Source of the DNA: Cellulomonas sp. C5510
GTDB taxonomy: Bacteria; Actinomycetota; Actinomycetes; Actinomycetales; Cellulomonadaceae
Length of the DNA: 64,000 nucleotides
Assembly: GCF_019797765.1 (NCBI RefSeq)
Contig: NZ_CP081863.1
Span: 46,067-110,066, forward strand
Direction of reading: 5' to 3'
Positions within the stretch are counted from its first letter, which is position 1; each line of letters opens with the position of its first letter. Shown piece after piece: positions 15,885-23,999 of this stretch. A program made the translations under genes and the position numbers. Under the pieces are notes generated by a model. The model did not search any database, was not told where the DNA came from, and saw nothing but the letters and a program-made list of their open reading frames with translations.

Positions 15885-16239
15885 GGTGGGTGCCGGGCGC
15901 GTCGAGCGCCGGCACCCACCCCGGGGCCCCGGGCCCCGGACCCCGGCCCGCTGGGCGGTCGCGCCTGCGGCGCGCGAGACCCGACCGCGCGCAGCTCGTC
16001 GACGTGGCCGGCCGGCCGTGGCGGGTCACCGGGCCGGTATCAGACCCGGCACCCCACCCGATGCCGTCCGCCATGACCTAGCCCACGCCCTCGCTGCGCT
16101 CGGTCATGCGCGACGTCACAGCTCCCGGCCCCGCGCGGGGCCCCTCGCCGGGCCCGATACCTCGCGCCTGCCGGTGAGGCCCCAAAAGAGGGGCGCTCAC
16201 CGGCCCGCCCAGGGCCACCGAACAGACAGGAGCCCCACC
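15885..16239 (+). repeat. Repeated leader module, copy 4
   Basis: 355 bp, almost the same as copy 2 for its first 300 bp. Its central stem has two mismatches (TGACCTAGC with GCGACGTCA). The 3' end differs (GGGGCGCTCACCGG arm and an AGGAG ribosome site) but keeps the CCGGTGAG/CTCACCGG hairpin. Confidence 0.9.
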
Positions 16240-16569
16240 ATGCAGAACACCACCAGCGACGGGTACACCATCGCGACCGTCGACGACCGCGGCGACGTCT
16301 CCGTCATCGCCCAGGTCGACCACCACGACCTCACCGGCCCCAGCCCCGAGATCGTCCGTGCGGGCAACCGGATGCTGCTGCTGGCCGCCGTCGCCCGGCA
16401 GATCATCTGCCCGTTCACCGACACCGTGCTCGACGTGTCCAGCGCCGTCCTCATCACCGTCCCCGCCGGCCGCTCCTTCGTGATGAACGCCGACCACTGG
16501 GACCAGCGCGGCCCCGCCTTCCTCGCCGCCCACCCCGGCACCGAGGTCATCGACGGGCGCGCGCTGTGA
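16240..16569 (+). CDS. Hypothetical protein, 109 aa
   Basis: Soluble protein that begins MQNTTSDGYTIATVDDRGDV, followed by strands and a helix (AGNRMLLLAAVARQIICP). The ATG follows ACAGGAGCC. The last bases overlap the GTG of the next gene (GTGA), so the two are coupled. Unknown function. It is the fourth gene served by the repeated module. Confidence 0.65.
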   Translation: MQNTTSDGYTIATVDDRGDVSVIAQVDHHDLTGPSPEIVRAGNRMLLLAAVARQIICPFTDTVLDVSSAVLITVPAGRSFVMNADHWDQRGPAFLAAHPGTEVIDGRAL

Positions 16570-16979
16570 GCGCCCCGCACCAGGCGGGCGCCCCGACCGA
16601 CCTGTTCGGGCCCCCGATCCACGTCTACACGCGCGCCCAGGCGATCGCGGACGGTGTCCTGCACGACGTCACCACCGACGCGACCGAGGCCGGGTTCCGC
16701 CACCCGGCCGCGCTCACCGCCGCCGCCTGGGCCGACGCCGTCGAGTGGAGCACCGAGCACGGCGCCCTCCAGGACGAGGCCGGGCGCCTGTGGGACGTGC
16801 TCACCATGGCCCGCGTCTACGCCCATCGGGCCCGCACCGACCGCGTGCCGTTCCGGGTGCTGCGGGTGCCGAACCGGCCCCGCGCCAGCCGGCCGCAGTA
16901 CACCGACCTGGTGCTGCACGTCGGCCCCGGCGACCACGGCGAGCCCGTCCTCACCATCATGCTGCCCGGCGAGGACTGA
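16566..16979 (+). CDS. DUF6573-like protein
   Basis: 137 residues. The segment HVYTRAQAIADGVLHDVTTD followed by AGFRHPAALTAAAWADAVEW matches my memory of the DUF6573 family, short proteins of actinobacterial plasmids and phages without known function. The GTG start overlaps the upstream stop. The gene ends at a strong hairpin. Confidence 0.65.
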   Translation: MSAPHQAGAPTDLFGPPIHVYTRAQAIADGVLHDVTTDATEAGFRHPAALTAAAWADAVEWSTEHGALQDEAGRLWDVLTMARVYAHRARTDRVPFRVLRVPNRPRASRPQYTDLVLHVGPGDHGEPVLTIMLPGED

Positions 16980-16984
16980 CCACG

Positions 16985-17022
16985 GCGCCCGCGCACCGCC
17001 CGGCGGGGCGGTGCGCGGGCGC
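16985..17022 (+). terminator. Hairpin after DUF6573 gene
   Basis: GCGCCCGCGCACCGCCC pairs perfectly with GGGCGGTGCGCGGGCGC (17 bp), 5 nt after the stop. Confidence 0.7.
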
Positions 17023-17039
17023 GAGCTCCCAAGCCGGAG

Positions 17040-17699
17040 CGGGCGGCGTGACCCCGGCGGACGGCCGCGCGGGCGACCGGGCGCATCGAGCGCCGGCCGC
17101 CCGCACCGGGGCCTCCGGCCCCGGACCCCGGCAACGCCCAGCCCGTGGCCAGCAGCGGTGAGGGCCCCTCGCCCACCTGGGCACGCCGCGAGCTGGCCCC
17201 GCTGCGCGGCTCGCGGCGCACACAGGCTGGACGACGGGACCCAGCAGACCGCCCGCACACCCCCCGCGCCCCTCACCTCGAGGTTGGCGGGTCGCCGCGC
17301 AGCCGGCGCGGGCGTGCACGGGCTCCCACCCGAACCTCCCGGGCCGGGGTGGGGTCGCGGCCGCCGCGGGCGGCGCACCCCACCCCAGGGCCTCCGGCCC
17401 CGGACCCCGGCGACGCACGCGGGGGCCGTCCGCGGCCGGGTCGACGTGGCGTCTCACCGGGGCCTGTCCATCGATCCGAGCCGGCTGATCGTTGTCGCGC
17501 CGCCGTGGGCGTCAAGGGCCGATCACCTGCCGTACGGGGTCGGGGACGGTGCTCCGCACCAAGGTCCAAGCCCTGGTCTGTCAGGCCCTTGACCCCCACA
17601 GCTCTGCGACATGGGCCTCCGGCTAACGAAGCGATGGCCGGGCCTACCGAGCACAGCGAACACCGCACCAGTGCCCGCCGCAGACACCAGGAGGACGAC
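17040..17699. other. 660-bp non-coding region with decayed repeats
   Basis: No gene. It holds two degenerate pieces of the 5' part of the leader module (around 17080-17140 and 17370-17420, both with GGCCCCGGACCCCGGC), and a 97-bp stretch (17164-17260) resembling the candidate oriT at 24.0-24.1 kb in inverted orientation. It also has a 16-bp inverted repeat (17505-17520 with 17584-17599; GTGGGCGTCAAGGGCC, 15 of 16 paired) that could be a hairpin or the ends of a small element. Confidence 0.6.
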
Positions 17700-17981
17700 A
17701 TGACCACCACCCCCAACCCCCACACCCCGCCGGCGACGCTGACCGTGTACTCCAAGCCGGGGTGCGTGCAGTGCCGGGCGACCACCCGCGCACTGGACAA
17801 GGCCGGGGTGTCCTACGCCGTGGTGGACCTCACGACCGACGACGACGCCCGGGCCTACGTGATGGCACTGGGTCACCGGCAGGCGCCGGTCGTCGTCACC
17901 GAGACCGGGGACCACTGGTCGGGGTACCGGCCCGACCAGATCACCGCCCACCTCCAGCGCCAGGCTGCGAGCAGGGCATGA
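17700..17981 (+). CDS. NrdH/glutaredoxin-like redoxin
   Basis: 93-residue thioredoxin-fold protein. TVYSKPGCVQCRATTRALDK carries the CVQC active site typical of NrdH redoxins, and APVVV with GYRPDQI gives the cis-Pro loop and C-terminal helix. NrdH proteins reduce class Ib ribonucleotide reductase; no nrdEF is present, so this is a plasmid-borne extra copy of unknown partner. A consensus AGGAGG precedes the ATG. It leads the operon of overlapping genes up to 20646. Confidence 0.85.
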   Translation: MTTTPNPHTPPATLTVYSKPGCVQCRATTRALDKAGVSYAVVDLTTDDDARAYVMALGHRQAPVVVTETGDHWSGYRPDQITAHLQRQAASRA

Positions 17982-18508
17982 GCACCGAGCCGGCCGTCTC
18001 CGAGGCCGACCTCGTCGACGAGCTCGCCCACCGTGCCCTGTGGTCGGCCGAGGACGCCGCGACCCTGCGCACCGCGGCGCCGTGGTGGCCGTTCGGAGGA
18101 CGCGCCCTGCGGCCAGCCCTGGCAGCGCTGATCTGGGACCACGACCTCAACCGCCCGGGCGCCCCCGAGAACGGCGCGCAGCGCCTCGCGTCGGTCTGGG
18201 CGTGGATCCAGGACCGCGCGCTCGACGTCGACGCCGCACACACGGCGCACCAGAACTGGCTCCGGGACCAGCGATCGGGAGCGCGCAACGAGCCCGAGCC
18301 CGTCGACCCGTACCGCAGCGCGGCCGCGAGCTACCGAGCCGAGCGCGACTGCCTGCCCGACCCCGGGCTGCTGCGCCACGCCGCCACTGTCCTGGGCGTG
18401 GTCCCCGACCTGGGATTCCTCGACCCGCACAGCACCGCCACCACCCACGAGCTGCTCGAGCAGCTCACCAGCCTGCGCGCGGCGAACCTCGCCGCGGCAC
18501 CTCGATGA
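17978..18508 (+). CDS. Hypothetical protein, 176 aa
   Basis: ATG overlaps the redoxin stop (ATGA). Helical, Ala/Leu/Asp-rich protein (AAPWWPFGGRALRPALAALI) with no cysteine-rich motif and no membrane segment. No family recognised. Its operon position links it with the ParB-like and DUF3560 genes. Confidence 0.65.
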   Translation: MSTEPAVSEADLVDELAHRALWSAEDAATLRTAAPWWPFGGRALRPALAALIWDHDLNRPGAPENGAQRLASVWAWIQDRALDVDAAHTAHQNWLRDQRSGARNEPEPVDPYRSAAASYRAERDCLPDPGLLRHAATVLGVVPDLGFLDPHSTATTHELLEQLTSLRAANLAAAPR

Positions 18509-18519
18509 AGGGAACGACC

Positions 18520-18861
18520 ATGACCACCAGCACAGCGCCCGGCCCGTGGCCGGCTTGCCCCACCTGCGGCTCCACCCGCCGGCGTTGCCGGCGCCCGTCC
18601 GGGCACGACGCGCCCGAGTGGCACGCCGCGCGCCTGGCGCTCTGGGAGGCACTGGACGACGAGACCAAGGCGCGCCTCGAGCGGATCGTGGACCGCCCCA
18701 TCGTGCGCGTGGAGCCCACCCCGGGCGACGAACACCGCTACGCGATGTGGTGCGAGCACTGCACCGGCACCTACTCCAACACCGTCAAGACCGACGTCCA
18801 GCAGGCCGCCGCGCGGCACCGCGACCTGCACCGCAACGGCGCGCTCGAGGTGACCCGATGA
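18520..18861 (+). CDS. Zinc-ribbon-like hypothetical protein
   Basis: 113 residues. The N-terminal CPTCGSTRRRCRRPSG and a later MWCEHCTGTY give two CxxC pairs, consistent with a zinc ribbon. The ATG at 18520 follows GAAGGGA; an in-frame ATG at 18505 is less likely. Function unknown. The gene overlaps the next ParB-like gene by 4 bases. Confidence 0.65.
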   Translation: MTTSTAPGPWPACPTCGSTRRRCRRPSGHDAPEWHAARLALWEALDDETKARLERIVDRPIVRVEPTPGDEHRYAMWCEHCTGTYSNTVKTDVQQAAARHRDLHRNGALEVTR

Positions 18862-19547
18862 CCGCGCGCCTGGTGCCGATGAACGCCCTGTACCCGAACC
18901 CCGACAACCCCGATTCCCGGCTGCGGGGGATCGAGGAGCTCACCGCCTCCATCCGCCTGTACGGCGTGCTGAACCCGCTGATCGTCACCCCTCGTCAGCG
19001 CGGCGGGCTGCTCATCCTCGACGGAGGGCGCCGCTACGCCGCCGCCGAGCGCGCCGGCTTGCAGGCCGTGCCCTGCGTGGCCGCCAAGACAGCGACACGC
19101 GCCGATCGGCTGTTGCTGATCCTCGCCGCCGGGCTGGGGGAGCGGCTCAGCCCGCTCGAGGAAGCCCGCCTCATGGCCGACCTGCGGTCCGAGGGCATGG
19201 CGTTCGCCGACGTCGCGCGGCGCACCGGCCGCTCGATGACGACGGTGCGCGAACGCCTGCGACTGCTTGAGGCCCCGCCCGAAGTCCAGAAGATGGTCAC
19301 CGCCGGCACCCTCAGCGTGAGCGCCGCGAGCGAGCTCGCGCGCCAGACCGCCACCACCGGATCCGGGGCCGTGGCTGCCCGCACGCCCGCCAGGCCGGCG
19401 TGGTTCACCAGGGCCCACCCGCTCGCCGGCGAGGTGCGCCAGGCGTGCACGCACCGCGACACCCGCAAGGTCGTCGGGGGCGCGGGCTGCGGGCAGTGCT
19501 GGGAGCAGGCCATCGTCGACCACGCCCGCCAGGGGCAGCCGGCATGA
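18858..19547 (+). CDS. ParB/Spo0J-like protein, second copy
   Basis: 229 residues. A ParB N-domain (about 1-75; LYPNPDNPDSRLRGIEELTA and DGGRRYAAAERAG) precedes an HTH domain (about 110-160; FADVARRTGRSMTTVRERLR). The C-terminus has an unusual cysteine pair (GGAGCGQCWEQA). It lacks an adjacent parA. It differs strongly from the larger ParB-like protein at 11604, so the two are not recent duplicates. Confidence 0.8.
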   Translation: MTARLVPMNALYPNPDNPDSRLRGIEELTASIRLYGVLNPLIVTPRQRGGLLILDGGRRYAAAERAGLQAVPCVAAKTATRADRLLLILAAGLGERLSPLEEARLMADLRSEGMAFADVARRTGRSMTTVRERLRLLEAPPEVQKMVTAGTLSVSAASELARQTATTGSGAVAARTPARPAWFTRAHPLAGEVRQACTHRDTRKVVGGAGCGQCWEQAIVDHARQGQPA

Positions 19548-20485
19548 GCGCGCTGACGATCACCCACACCCGCGCCGAGGGCACCGTCCTGGAGGGAACC
19601 GCTGCCGGCGACGGCGCCGCGGGGATCCTCACCGCGTGCGGCTGGCGCTGGTCGCGGGATCGGGGCACCTGGTACGTGCCCCGATCCCGGGACCAGCATG
19701 CCCGCCACGACCTGATCGAGGCGACCAGGTCTCAGCTGCAGCGCGCCGGCCACGACGTCGAGGTGCACGTCGACGAGCAGCCCCGGGACTTCGCGGACAT
19801 CGAGGTCGACCTGCTCGCCCGGCGCCGGGCACGCGCAGCCGCGCTCAAGCGACGCGCGGTCACGGCCAAGGCACGAGCGGACGCGGCCGCCGGCGCCGAG
19901 GAGGCCGCGGTGCGCGCGCTCCCGCCCGCCGGCGAGCCCATCAAGATCGGGCACCACTCCGAGAACCGGCACCGGCGGTCGATGGACCGGGCCCACCGGG
20001 CGACCGGGAAGAGGATCGCGGCGGACGACCGCGCCCGCGAGCTCGAACGGCAGGCGCAGGCCGCGACGCAGTCCGTCGCCGCGCGGTACGCCCCGCGTCC
20101 GGTCGCTGCCCGCATCGACCGTCTCGACGCCGAGCTGCGGCAGAAGCTGCGAGCCCTGGCCCGCCTCGAGGCGGGCGAGCCCGGCACGGTCGACGCCCGC
20201 ACGCGCAGCCTCCTGCAGGAGCAGATCGCCCTCCTCGAGCAGGAGCTCGAGCACTGGACGGCCACCCGTGCCGCCCAGATCGCCGACGGCCTCGCCGTCG
20301 ACTACGGGCCGCACAACGTGCGCCCCGGCGACCAGGTGCAGATCTCCGGGCACTGGTACCGCGCCGTGCGCGCCAACCGCGCCACGGTCACCGTCGACAT
20401 GGCCGGCGGCCGCCGAACCGCGACCGCCCCCTGGCGGAACGTCACCGACCACAACCCCGCGAACCAGCAGCAGGAGGACGCATGA
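19544..20485 (+). CDS. DUF3560 family protein
   Basis: 313 residues. The central PIKIGHHSENRHRRSMDRAH motif is the DUF3560 signature found in plasmid and ICE genes. It is followed by a coiled-coil-rich region (DAELRQKLRALARLEAGE) and a C-terminal SH3-like stretch (VRPGDQVQISGHWYRAVRAN). Molecular function is not established. ATGA overlap with the ParB-like gene upstream and the small gene downstream. Confidence 0.8.
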   Translation: MSALTITHTRAEGTVLEGTAAGDGAAGILTACGWRWSRDRGTWYVPRSRDQHARHDLIEATRSQLQRAGHDVEVHVDEQPRDFADIEVDLLARRRARAAALKRRAVTAKARADAAAGAEEAAVRALPPAGEPIKIGHHSENRHRRSMDRAHRATGKRIAADDRARELERQAQAATQSVAARYAPRPVAARIDRLDAELRQKLRALARLEAGEPGTVDARTRSLLQEQIALLEQELEHWTATRAAQIADGLAVDYGPHNVRPGDQVQISGHWYRAVRANRATVTVDMAGGRRTATAPWRNVTDHNPANQQQEDA

Positions 20486-20646
20486 ACACCACATCCAAGC
20501 GCGCGCGGAGCTCCGTCGGGCACCGGCCCGGGACCCCCCACCGCGATGCCTCCACGCCGCCGGCGCCGGCTGCGCCGGCGCAGCGGGTGCGCCCGCACCC
20601 CCGCGGGCGCCGCGACCCGCGCACCGCCCACGGGCGCCTGCGCTGA
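20482..20646 (+). CDS. Small basic protein, 54 aa
   Basis: ATG overlaps the DUF3560 stop. The product is Arg/Pro/Ala-rich and probably disordered (RVRPHPRGRRDPRTAHGRLR). It has no homologue that I recognise. It is supported mainly by the overlapping arrangement and the terminator that follows. Confidence 0.4.
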   Translation: MNTTSKRARSSVGHRPGTPHRDASTPPAPAAPAQRVRPHPRGRRDPRTAHGRLR

Positions 20647-20663
20647 CCCGGCACCGCTCGCTG

Positions 20664-20706
20664 GCCGCCGCGTGTGCCGCGTGCTTGGCGCAGGACACGC
20701 GGCGGC
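20664..20706. terminator. Bidirectional hairpin
   Basis: GCCGCCGCGTGT and ACACGCGGCGGC form a 12-bp perfect stem between the operon ending at 20646 and the convergent small gene ending at 20716. Confidence 0.6.
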
Positions 20707-20715
20707 CCGGCATAG

Positions 20716-20829
20716 TCATCGCCGCGCGACGGCGCGATTGCACACGGGGCAGCGCCAGCAGTCGACGTCGTAGACCATCGTCGCCGCATGCTCGGGGCAG
20801 TCCGGGACGGTGTTGCCGTGGGTGCTCAT
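20716..20829 (-). CDS. Small zinc-ribbon protein, 37 aa
   Basis: Thirty-seven residues with CPEH near the N-terminus and CWRCPVC near the C-terminus, which would form a single treble-clef or zinc-ribbon site. A strong ribosome site (ACAGGAGGAACG) precedes the ATG at 20829. It is divergent from the zeta antitoxin gene. The longer frame upstream to 21021 runs through the divergent promoter and is not expected to be translated. Confidence 0.6.
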   Translation of the reverse strand: MSTHGNTVPDCPEHAATMVYDVDCWRCPVCNRAVARR

Positions 20830-20981
20830 CGTTCCTCCTGTTCTGACCGCCGTCCGTCGGCGATCGCGACGGACCGTGCCGGGGGCAGCCGGCCTGGCAG
20901 TCGCAGGAGGTAGATGTGCGGCGGCCGTCCTCGCCCTCTGAGGGCAGGGGGCGAACCGCTGTGACCGACGGCCACAGCGGG

Positions 20982-20997
20982 TATAACCTTGGTTATA
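20982..20997. promoter_or_regulatory. Operator/promoter palindrome TATAACC-TT-GGTTATA
   Basis: Seven-base arms with a 2-bp centre. The arms contain TATAAC and TTATAG -10-like boxes, 17-32 nt before the antitoxin GTG. Typical of toxin-antitoxin autoregulation, where the HTH antitoxin would bind. Confidence 0.55.
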
Positions 20998-21013
20998 GAA
21001 GGAGGTGGTCGGC

Positions 21014-21472
21014 GTGAGCACGATGGTTCCGCACCGTGAGGTGGTCGACCGCGCACGGCGGTCGCGACTGCGCGCGCACCTGGCGCAGTTGGACTACCTG
21101 CGCAGCCTGAACGAGGCGCGCGTGCTCGGCGTCTCGCAGACGGAGATCGCCCGCGAGCTGCGTGTCACGCAGCCGGCCATCAGCAAGTCGATGAGCGCGG
21201 CGTCCTCGACGCCGCCAGTCCCCGAGGGGTTCCACGGGGGGAGTCCGTACGAGATCGCCGAGCGGTACGCCGCGGGGGAGATCTCGCGCGAGGTGCTCGT
21301 CGACGAACTCGCCCGGTGGCCCTACACGCCGCGCGACGCCGGCGACGGCATCGACTGGCTGACGTACGAGCCGGGCACGTTCGAGGACGTCGTGCGTGCG
21401 CGCCGTGACGGGCTGCTCGACACCGCGACCTATGACGCGGTGCTGGCCCGTCAGGACGAGCTGGAGCGTTGA
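21014..21472 (+). CDS. HTH antitoxin partner of zeta-type toxin
   Basis: 152 residues. An N-terminal HTH (about 15-55; VLGVSQTEIARELRVTQPAI) is followed by a C-terminal segment with YEIAERYAAGEISREVLVDE, a motif seen in antitoxins that wrap toxin enzymes. The GTG at 21014 is 8 nt after AGGAGG. The stop overlaps the zeta TTG start. It is not a classical epsilon antitoxin; the pairing is inferred from coupling and length. Confidence 0.7.
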   Translation: MSTMVPHREVVDRARRSRLRAHLAQLDYLRSLNEARVLGVSQTEIARELRVTQPAISKSMSAASSTPPVPEGFHGGSPYEIAERYAAGEISREVLVDELARWPYTPRDAGDGIDWLTYEPGTFEDVVRARRDGLLDTATYDAVLARQDELER

Positions 21473-22467
21473 GCCGGCCCGACGACCTCGCCGTCAGCCG
21501 GCACCGCGACCTGGTCCGCGAGCTGTCACGCCCCGGCGGTCCTCTGGCCGCTGACGGGCCGAACGCCACGGTGAACAACCCGGCCTGGTTCCGGACGCCG
21601 AACCAGCCGCGCGGTGCTCGCGGCGAGCTGCACGACCGCCTCGTCGACGCGCACCGCGAACGCTTCGCCGACGTGCTGGCCGACAAGCAGGCCATCGTCC
21701 TGGCCGGCCCGCCAGGGGCGGGCAAGTCCACCGTGCAGCGGGCGATCCTGGGTGACCGGGCGGGGGAGTGGCTAGTCGTCGACGCCGATGAGTTCAAGCA
21801 CGCGCTGCTGCGAACCGCGCTCGAGGATGGGTCGTACCGGAACTTCCTCGTCCCGGACCGCGTCCGTGAGCTCGAGGCCGACGGCGAACGGTTCGCGCCA
21901 CTCGAGCTGGCGTCCCTCGTGCACGAGGAGTCCTCGCTTCTCGCGCGCCAGCTGCGCGCGGAGGCGATCGCCGACGGGCTGAACATCGTGGTCGACACCG
22001 TCCTGTCGAGCGAGCGCGCGGCGCTCTCGCTCGGCGCCGACCTCGAGGCCGCCGGCTACCGCGTGCGCGTCGTCGACGTCGAAACGACCTACGAGATCTC
22101 CGCGGCCCGCGTCGAGCAGCGGTGGCGCAACGTCACCCGCGAGTTCCTGGCCGACGAGCGCGCCACCGGACTCGGCGGCCGGTGGGTCCCCAGTGAGTAC
22201 ACCCGCGCGCTGTTCCCGCCCGAACTGGCCGGCACGTCGGTGTGCGAGGGCGTAGCCCGCACCCTCGCAGAGCAGTGCCCCGCGGTGAGCCGGCTCGAGG
22301 TGTACCGCGTCGTCGACCCGACGCAGGCGCCGTACCTCGAGGTGGTGCTCGAACGCGGCGCTCGGCGCGGCGCCCTGGTCGATGCCAGTGCCGCCCGCGC
22401 TGCAGCGATCGCGGACGTCAGTCGCGCACGTCCGGGCCGGCGCAGCGACCCTGCCGTTGAGCGCTGA
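21469..22467 (+). CDS. Zeta toxin family kinase
   Basis: 332 residues. P-loop GPPGAGKSTV (about 79-88) and the following VVDADEFKH fit the zeta-toxin/UDP-N-acetylglucosamine kinase fold, as does the arginine-rich region of the lid (RVEQRWRNVTREFL). Zeta toxins phosphorylate UDP-GlcNAc and block wall synthesis unless held by an antitoxin. The TTG start overlaps the antitoxin stop by four bases, enforcing coupled translation. Likely a plasmid-stabilising module. Confidence 0.85.
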   Translation: MSRPDDLAVSRHRDLVRELSRPGGPLAADGPNATVNNPAWFRTPNQPRGARGELHDRLVDAHRERFADVLADKQAIVLAGPPGAGKSTVQRAILGDRAGEWLVVDADEFKHALLRTALEDGSYRNFLVPDRVRELEADGERFAPLELASLVHEESSLLARQLRAEAIADGLNIVVDTVLSSERAALSLGADLEAAGYRVRVVDVETTYEISAARVEQRWRNVTREFLADERATGLGGRWVPSEYTRALFPPELAGTSVCEGVARTLAEQCPAVSRLEVYRVVDPTQAPYLEVVLERGARRGALVDASAARAAAIADVSRARPGRRSDPAVER

Positions 22468-22545
22468 TGGGTCGCACCCGCTGGGCCCGTAGTCGCGGCT
22501 GAATGACCCGCTCGGGGCGTCGCGGGATTGCTAGCGTGCGTGAGC

Positions 22546-22899
22546 ATGGGACGGAACGCGCGGCGACGCAAGGAAGCGAAGCAGGCCGGACGCACGCCGT
22601 CGACGGCCGGCACGTCGGGGGCGACCTCGGTTCGATGGCTCGACGACAACGACGTGGCGGCCGCGGTTGCGACACCAGGTGCGTTCTCGCGACTCGCTCG
22701 GCGCAAGTGCGATGAGTGCGGGGGGTCCGATCTCGCATGGACCGACCTCAACGGGCTGCGCGAGGCCGTCAGCGATGACCAGCGCGCCCGGGTGGACGAG
22801 GTCGCCGGGTTCGTGGGTCCTGCCTCGGAAGCCTGGCTCTGCCGGACCTGCGGCAACTTCGGCGTCCTCGGCGGGTTCGAGGCATCCGCCGGGTGGTGA
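22546..22899 (+). CDS. Zinc-ribbon hypothetical protein, 117 aa
   Basis: Contains CDECGGSD in the middle and CRTCGNFGVLGGF near the C-terminus, two CxxC pairs that fit a zinc ribbon. The N-terminal 30 residues are basic and disordered. No good ribosome site precedes the ATG; a start at 22528 is possible. Unknown function. Confidence 0.5.
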   Translation: MGRNARRRKEAKQAGRTPSTAGTSGATSVRWLDDNDVAAAVATPGAFSRLARRKCDECGGSDLAWTDLNGLREAVSDDQRARVDEVAGFVGPASEAWLCRTCGNFGVLGGFEASAGW

Positions 22900-22918
22900 C
22901 ACCTCGCCGGGCCCGCTC

Positions 22919-23668
22919 CTAGCGCTCGAGGTCGAGCGCCAGACCGTTCGCGCGGGTGCGCCGGCGATCGGGCGCGCTCACGCGCCCGGCGGCCGACGAG
23001 CGACTGAGGTTCGCCAGGCGTAGCGCCTCGGCGGCGTGCGGGTCGAAGTCCCGCACGCCGGCGCGTGACACGACCCGTTCGAACAGCTCGCGCATCGGGG
23101 CGCGGTCGCCGGTGCGGGCGGCGTGGCTGACGTAGTCGTTCTGGTCGCCGCTGACGGCGAGCCAGTCGATGTGGTGTCCGGACTCGCGGGCGAGCGACGT
23201 CAGGTACTCGCGCTGGGTGCGGCCGTTGCCCTCCCGGAACGGGTGCGCCTGGTTGACGACGGCGTAGACGTCGGCGAGCGTGGCGGGCACGTCGGCCGGC
23301 GCGACGTCGCGCAGGTGGTCGGTGGCGGCGAGGAAGTCGGCCACGTCGCGCATCGCGGGCGCGATGCGGTCCACGCGTGCGAAGAACGCATCGCCCTTGC
23401 GGATCTCGACGGTGCGGACGTCACCGGCCCAGGCGTAGATGTCCTGGAACAAGTGGCGGTGGATCGAGCGCAGGCCGTCGAGGTCGTAGGTGGCCGGCAG
23501 CGCGTGCTCGCGCATCCCGAGTGCGCGGGCTTCGACGAGGGCGTCTTCGATGTAGCGCAGCTCGGCCGGCGTGCGTGCACCGACGAGGTTGCGCAGCGTC
23601 CGGCCGTCGGGCATGAGGTAGCCGTGCCACCGCTCGCGCTCGTCGCCGGTCTGCCACGGGTGAGTCAC
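22919..23668 (-). CDS. Fic-domain toxin (AMP-transferase fold)
   Basis: 249 residues. The catalytic motif HPFREGNGRTQREYL is intact (HxFx(E)GNGRxxR), preceded by the flap and helices typical of Fic (LRSIHRHLFQDIYAWAGDVR). Fic enzymes add AMP to target proteins such as topoisomerases. The GTG start overlaps the stop of the VbhA-like gene (GTGA), the arrangement of class I Fic toxin-antitoxin pairs. No secretion signal is evident, so an intracellular TA role is likelier than an effector. Confidence 0.88.
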   Translation of the reverse strand: MTHPWQTGDERERWHGYLMPDGRTLRNLVGARTPAELRYIEDALVEARALGMREHALPATYDLDGLRSIHRHLFQDIYAWAGDVRTVEIRKGDAFFARVDRIAPAMRDVADFLAATDHLRDVAPADVPATLADVYAVVNQAHPFREGNGRTQREYLTSLARESGHHIDWLAVSGDQNDYVSHAARTGDRAPMRELFERVVSRAGVRDFDPHAAEALRLANLSRSSAAGRVSAPDRRRTRANGLALDLER

Positions 23669-23859
23669 TCGTGGGCCTGCCGCACGACCAGGTCGCGGGT
23701 GAGCGCGGCGAGCTCGTCGGCGGTGATCTCGCCGGCGACGTAGCGGTCCTGCAGGGCGCGGACCGCGGGGTCCGTGCCGCCGCGCTCCATCTCGCTGGAG
23801 TGGCGGATGCGGGCGGCGTCGGCGGCGCGCTGCGCGCGCTCCTCGTCGCTGATGGGCAT
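23665..23859 (-). CDS. VbhA-like antitoxin
   Basis: 64 residues beginning MPISDEERAQRAADAARIRH. The region RHSSEMERGG aligns with the inhibitory helix of class I Fic antitoxins (motif S/T-xxx-E-G/N), but the position after Glu is Arg rather than Gly/Asn. The C-terminal LQDRYVAGEITADELAAL is the VbhA-type helical repeat. AGGAGGAAC precedes the ATG. The altered motif deserves attention, since Glu is the residue that blocks ATP. Confidence 0.75.
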   Translation of the reverse strand: MPISDEERAQRAADAARIRHSSEMERGGTDPAVRALQDRYVAGEITADELAALTRDLVVRQAHE

Positions 23860-23999
23860 GCTGTTCCTCCTGCTGCCTTTCGCTGTTCGGCTTCCGGTCC
23901 CCCGACTGGTCCGAACTGGTCGCCGTGCGCGGCGACCGGAAGCCCGTGCACATCCGCGACTTGCGGAGCGTGACCGTTCAGCGTGTGGTGACGGTCGCG

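Noticed and set aside
11300..16239. Repeats as a CRISPR array
   Set aside because: Copies are 345-363 bp, separated by whole genes, and contain no short regularly spaced units.
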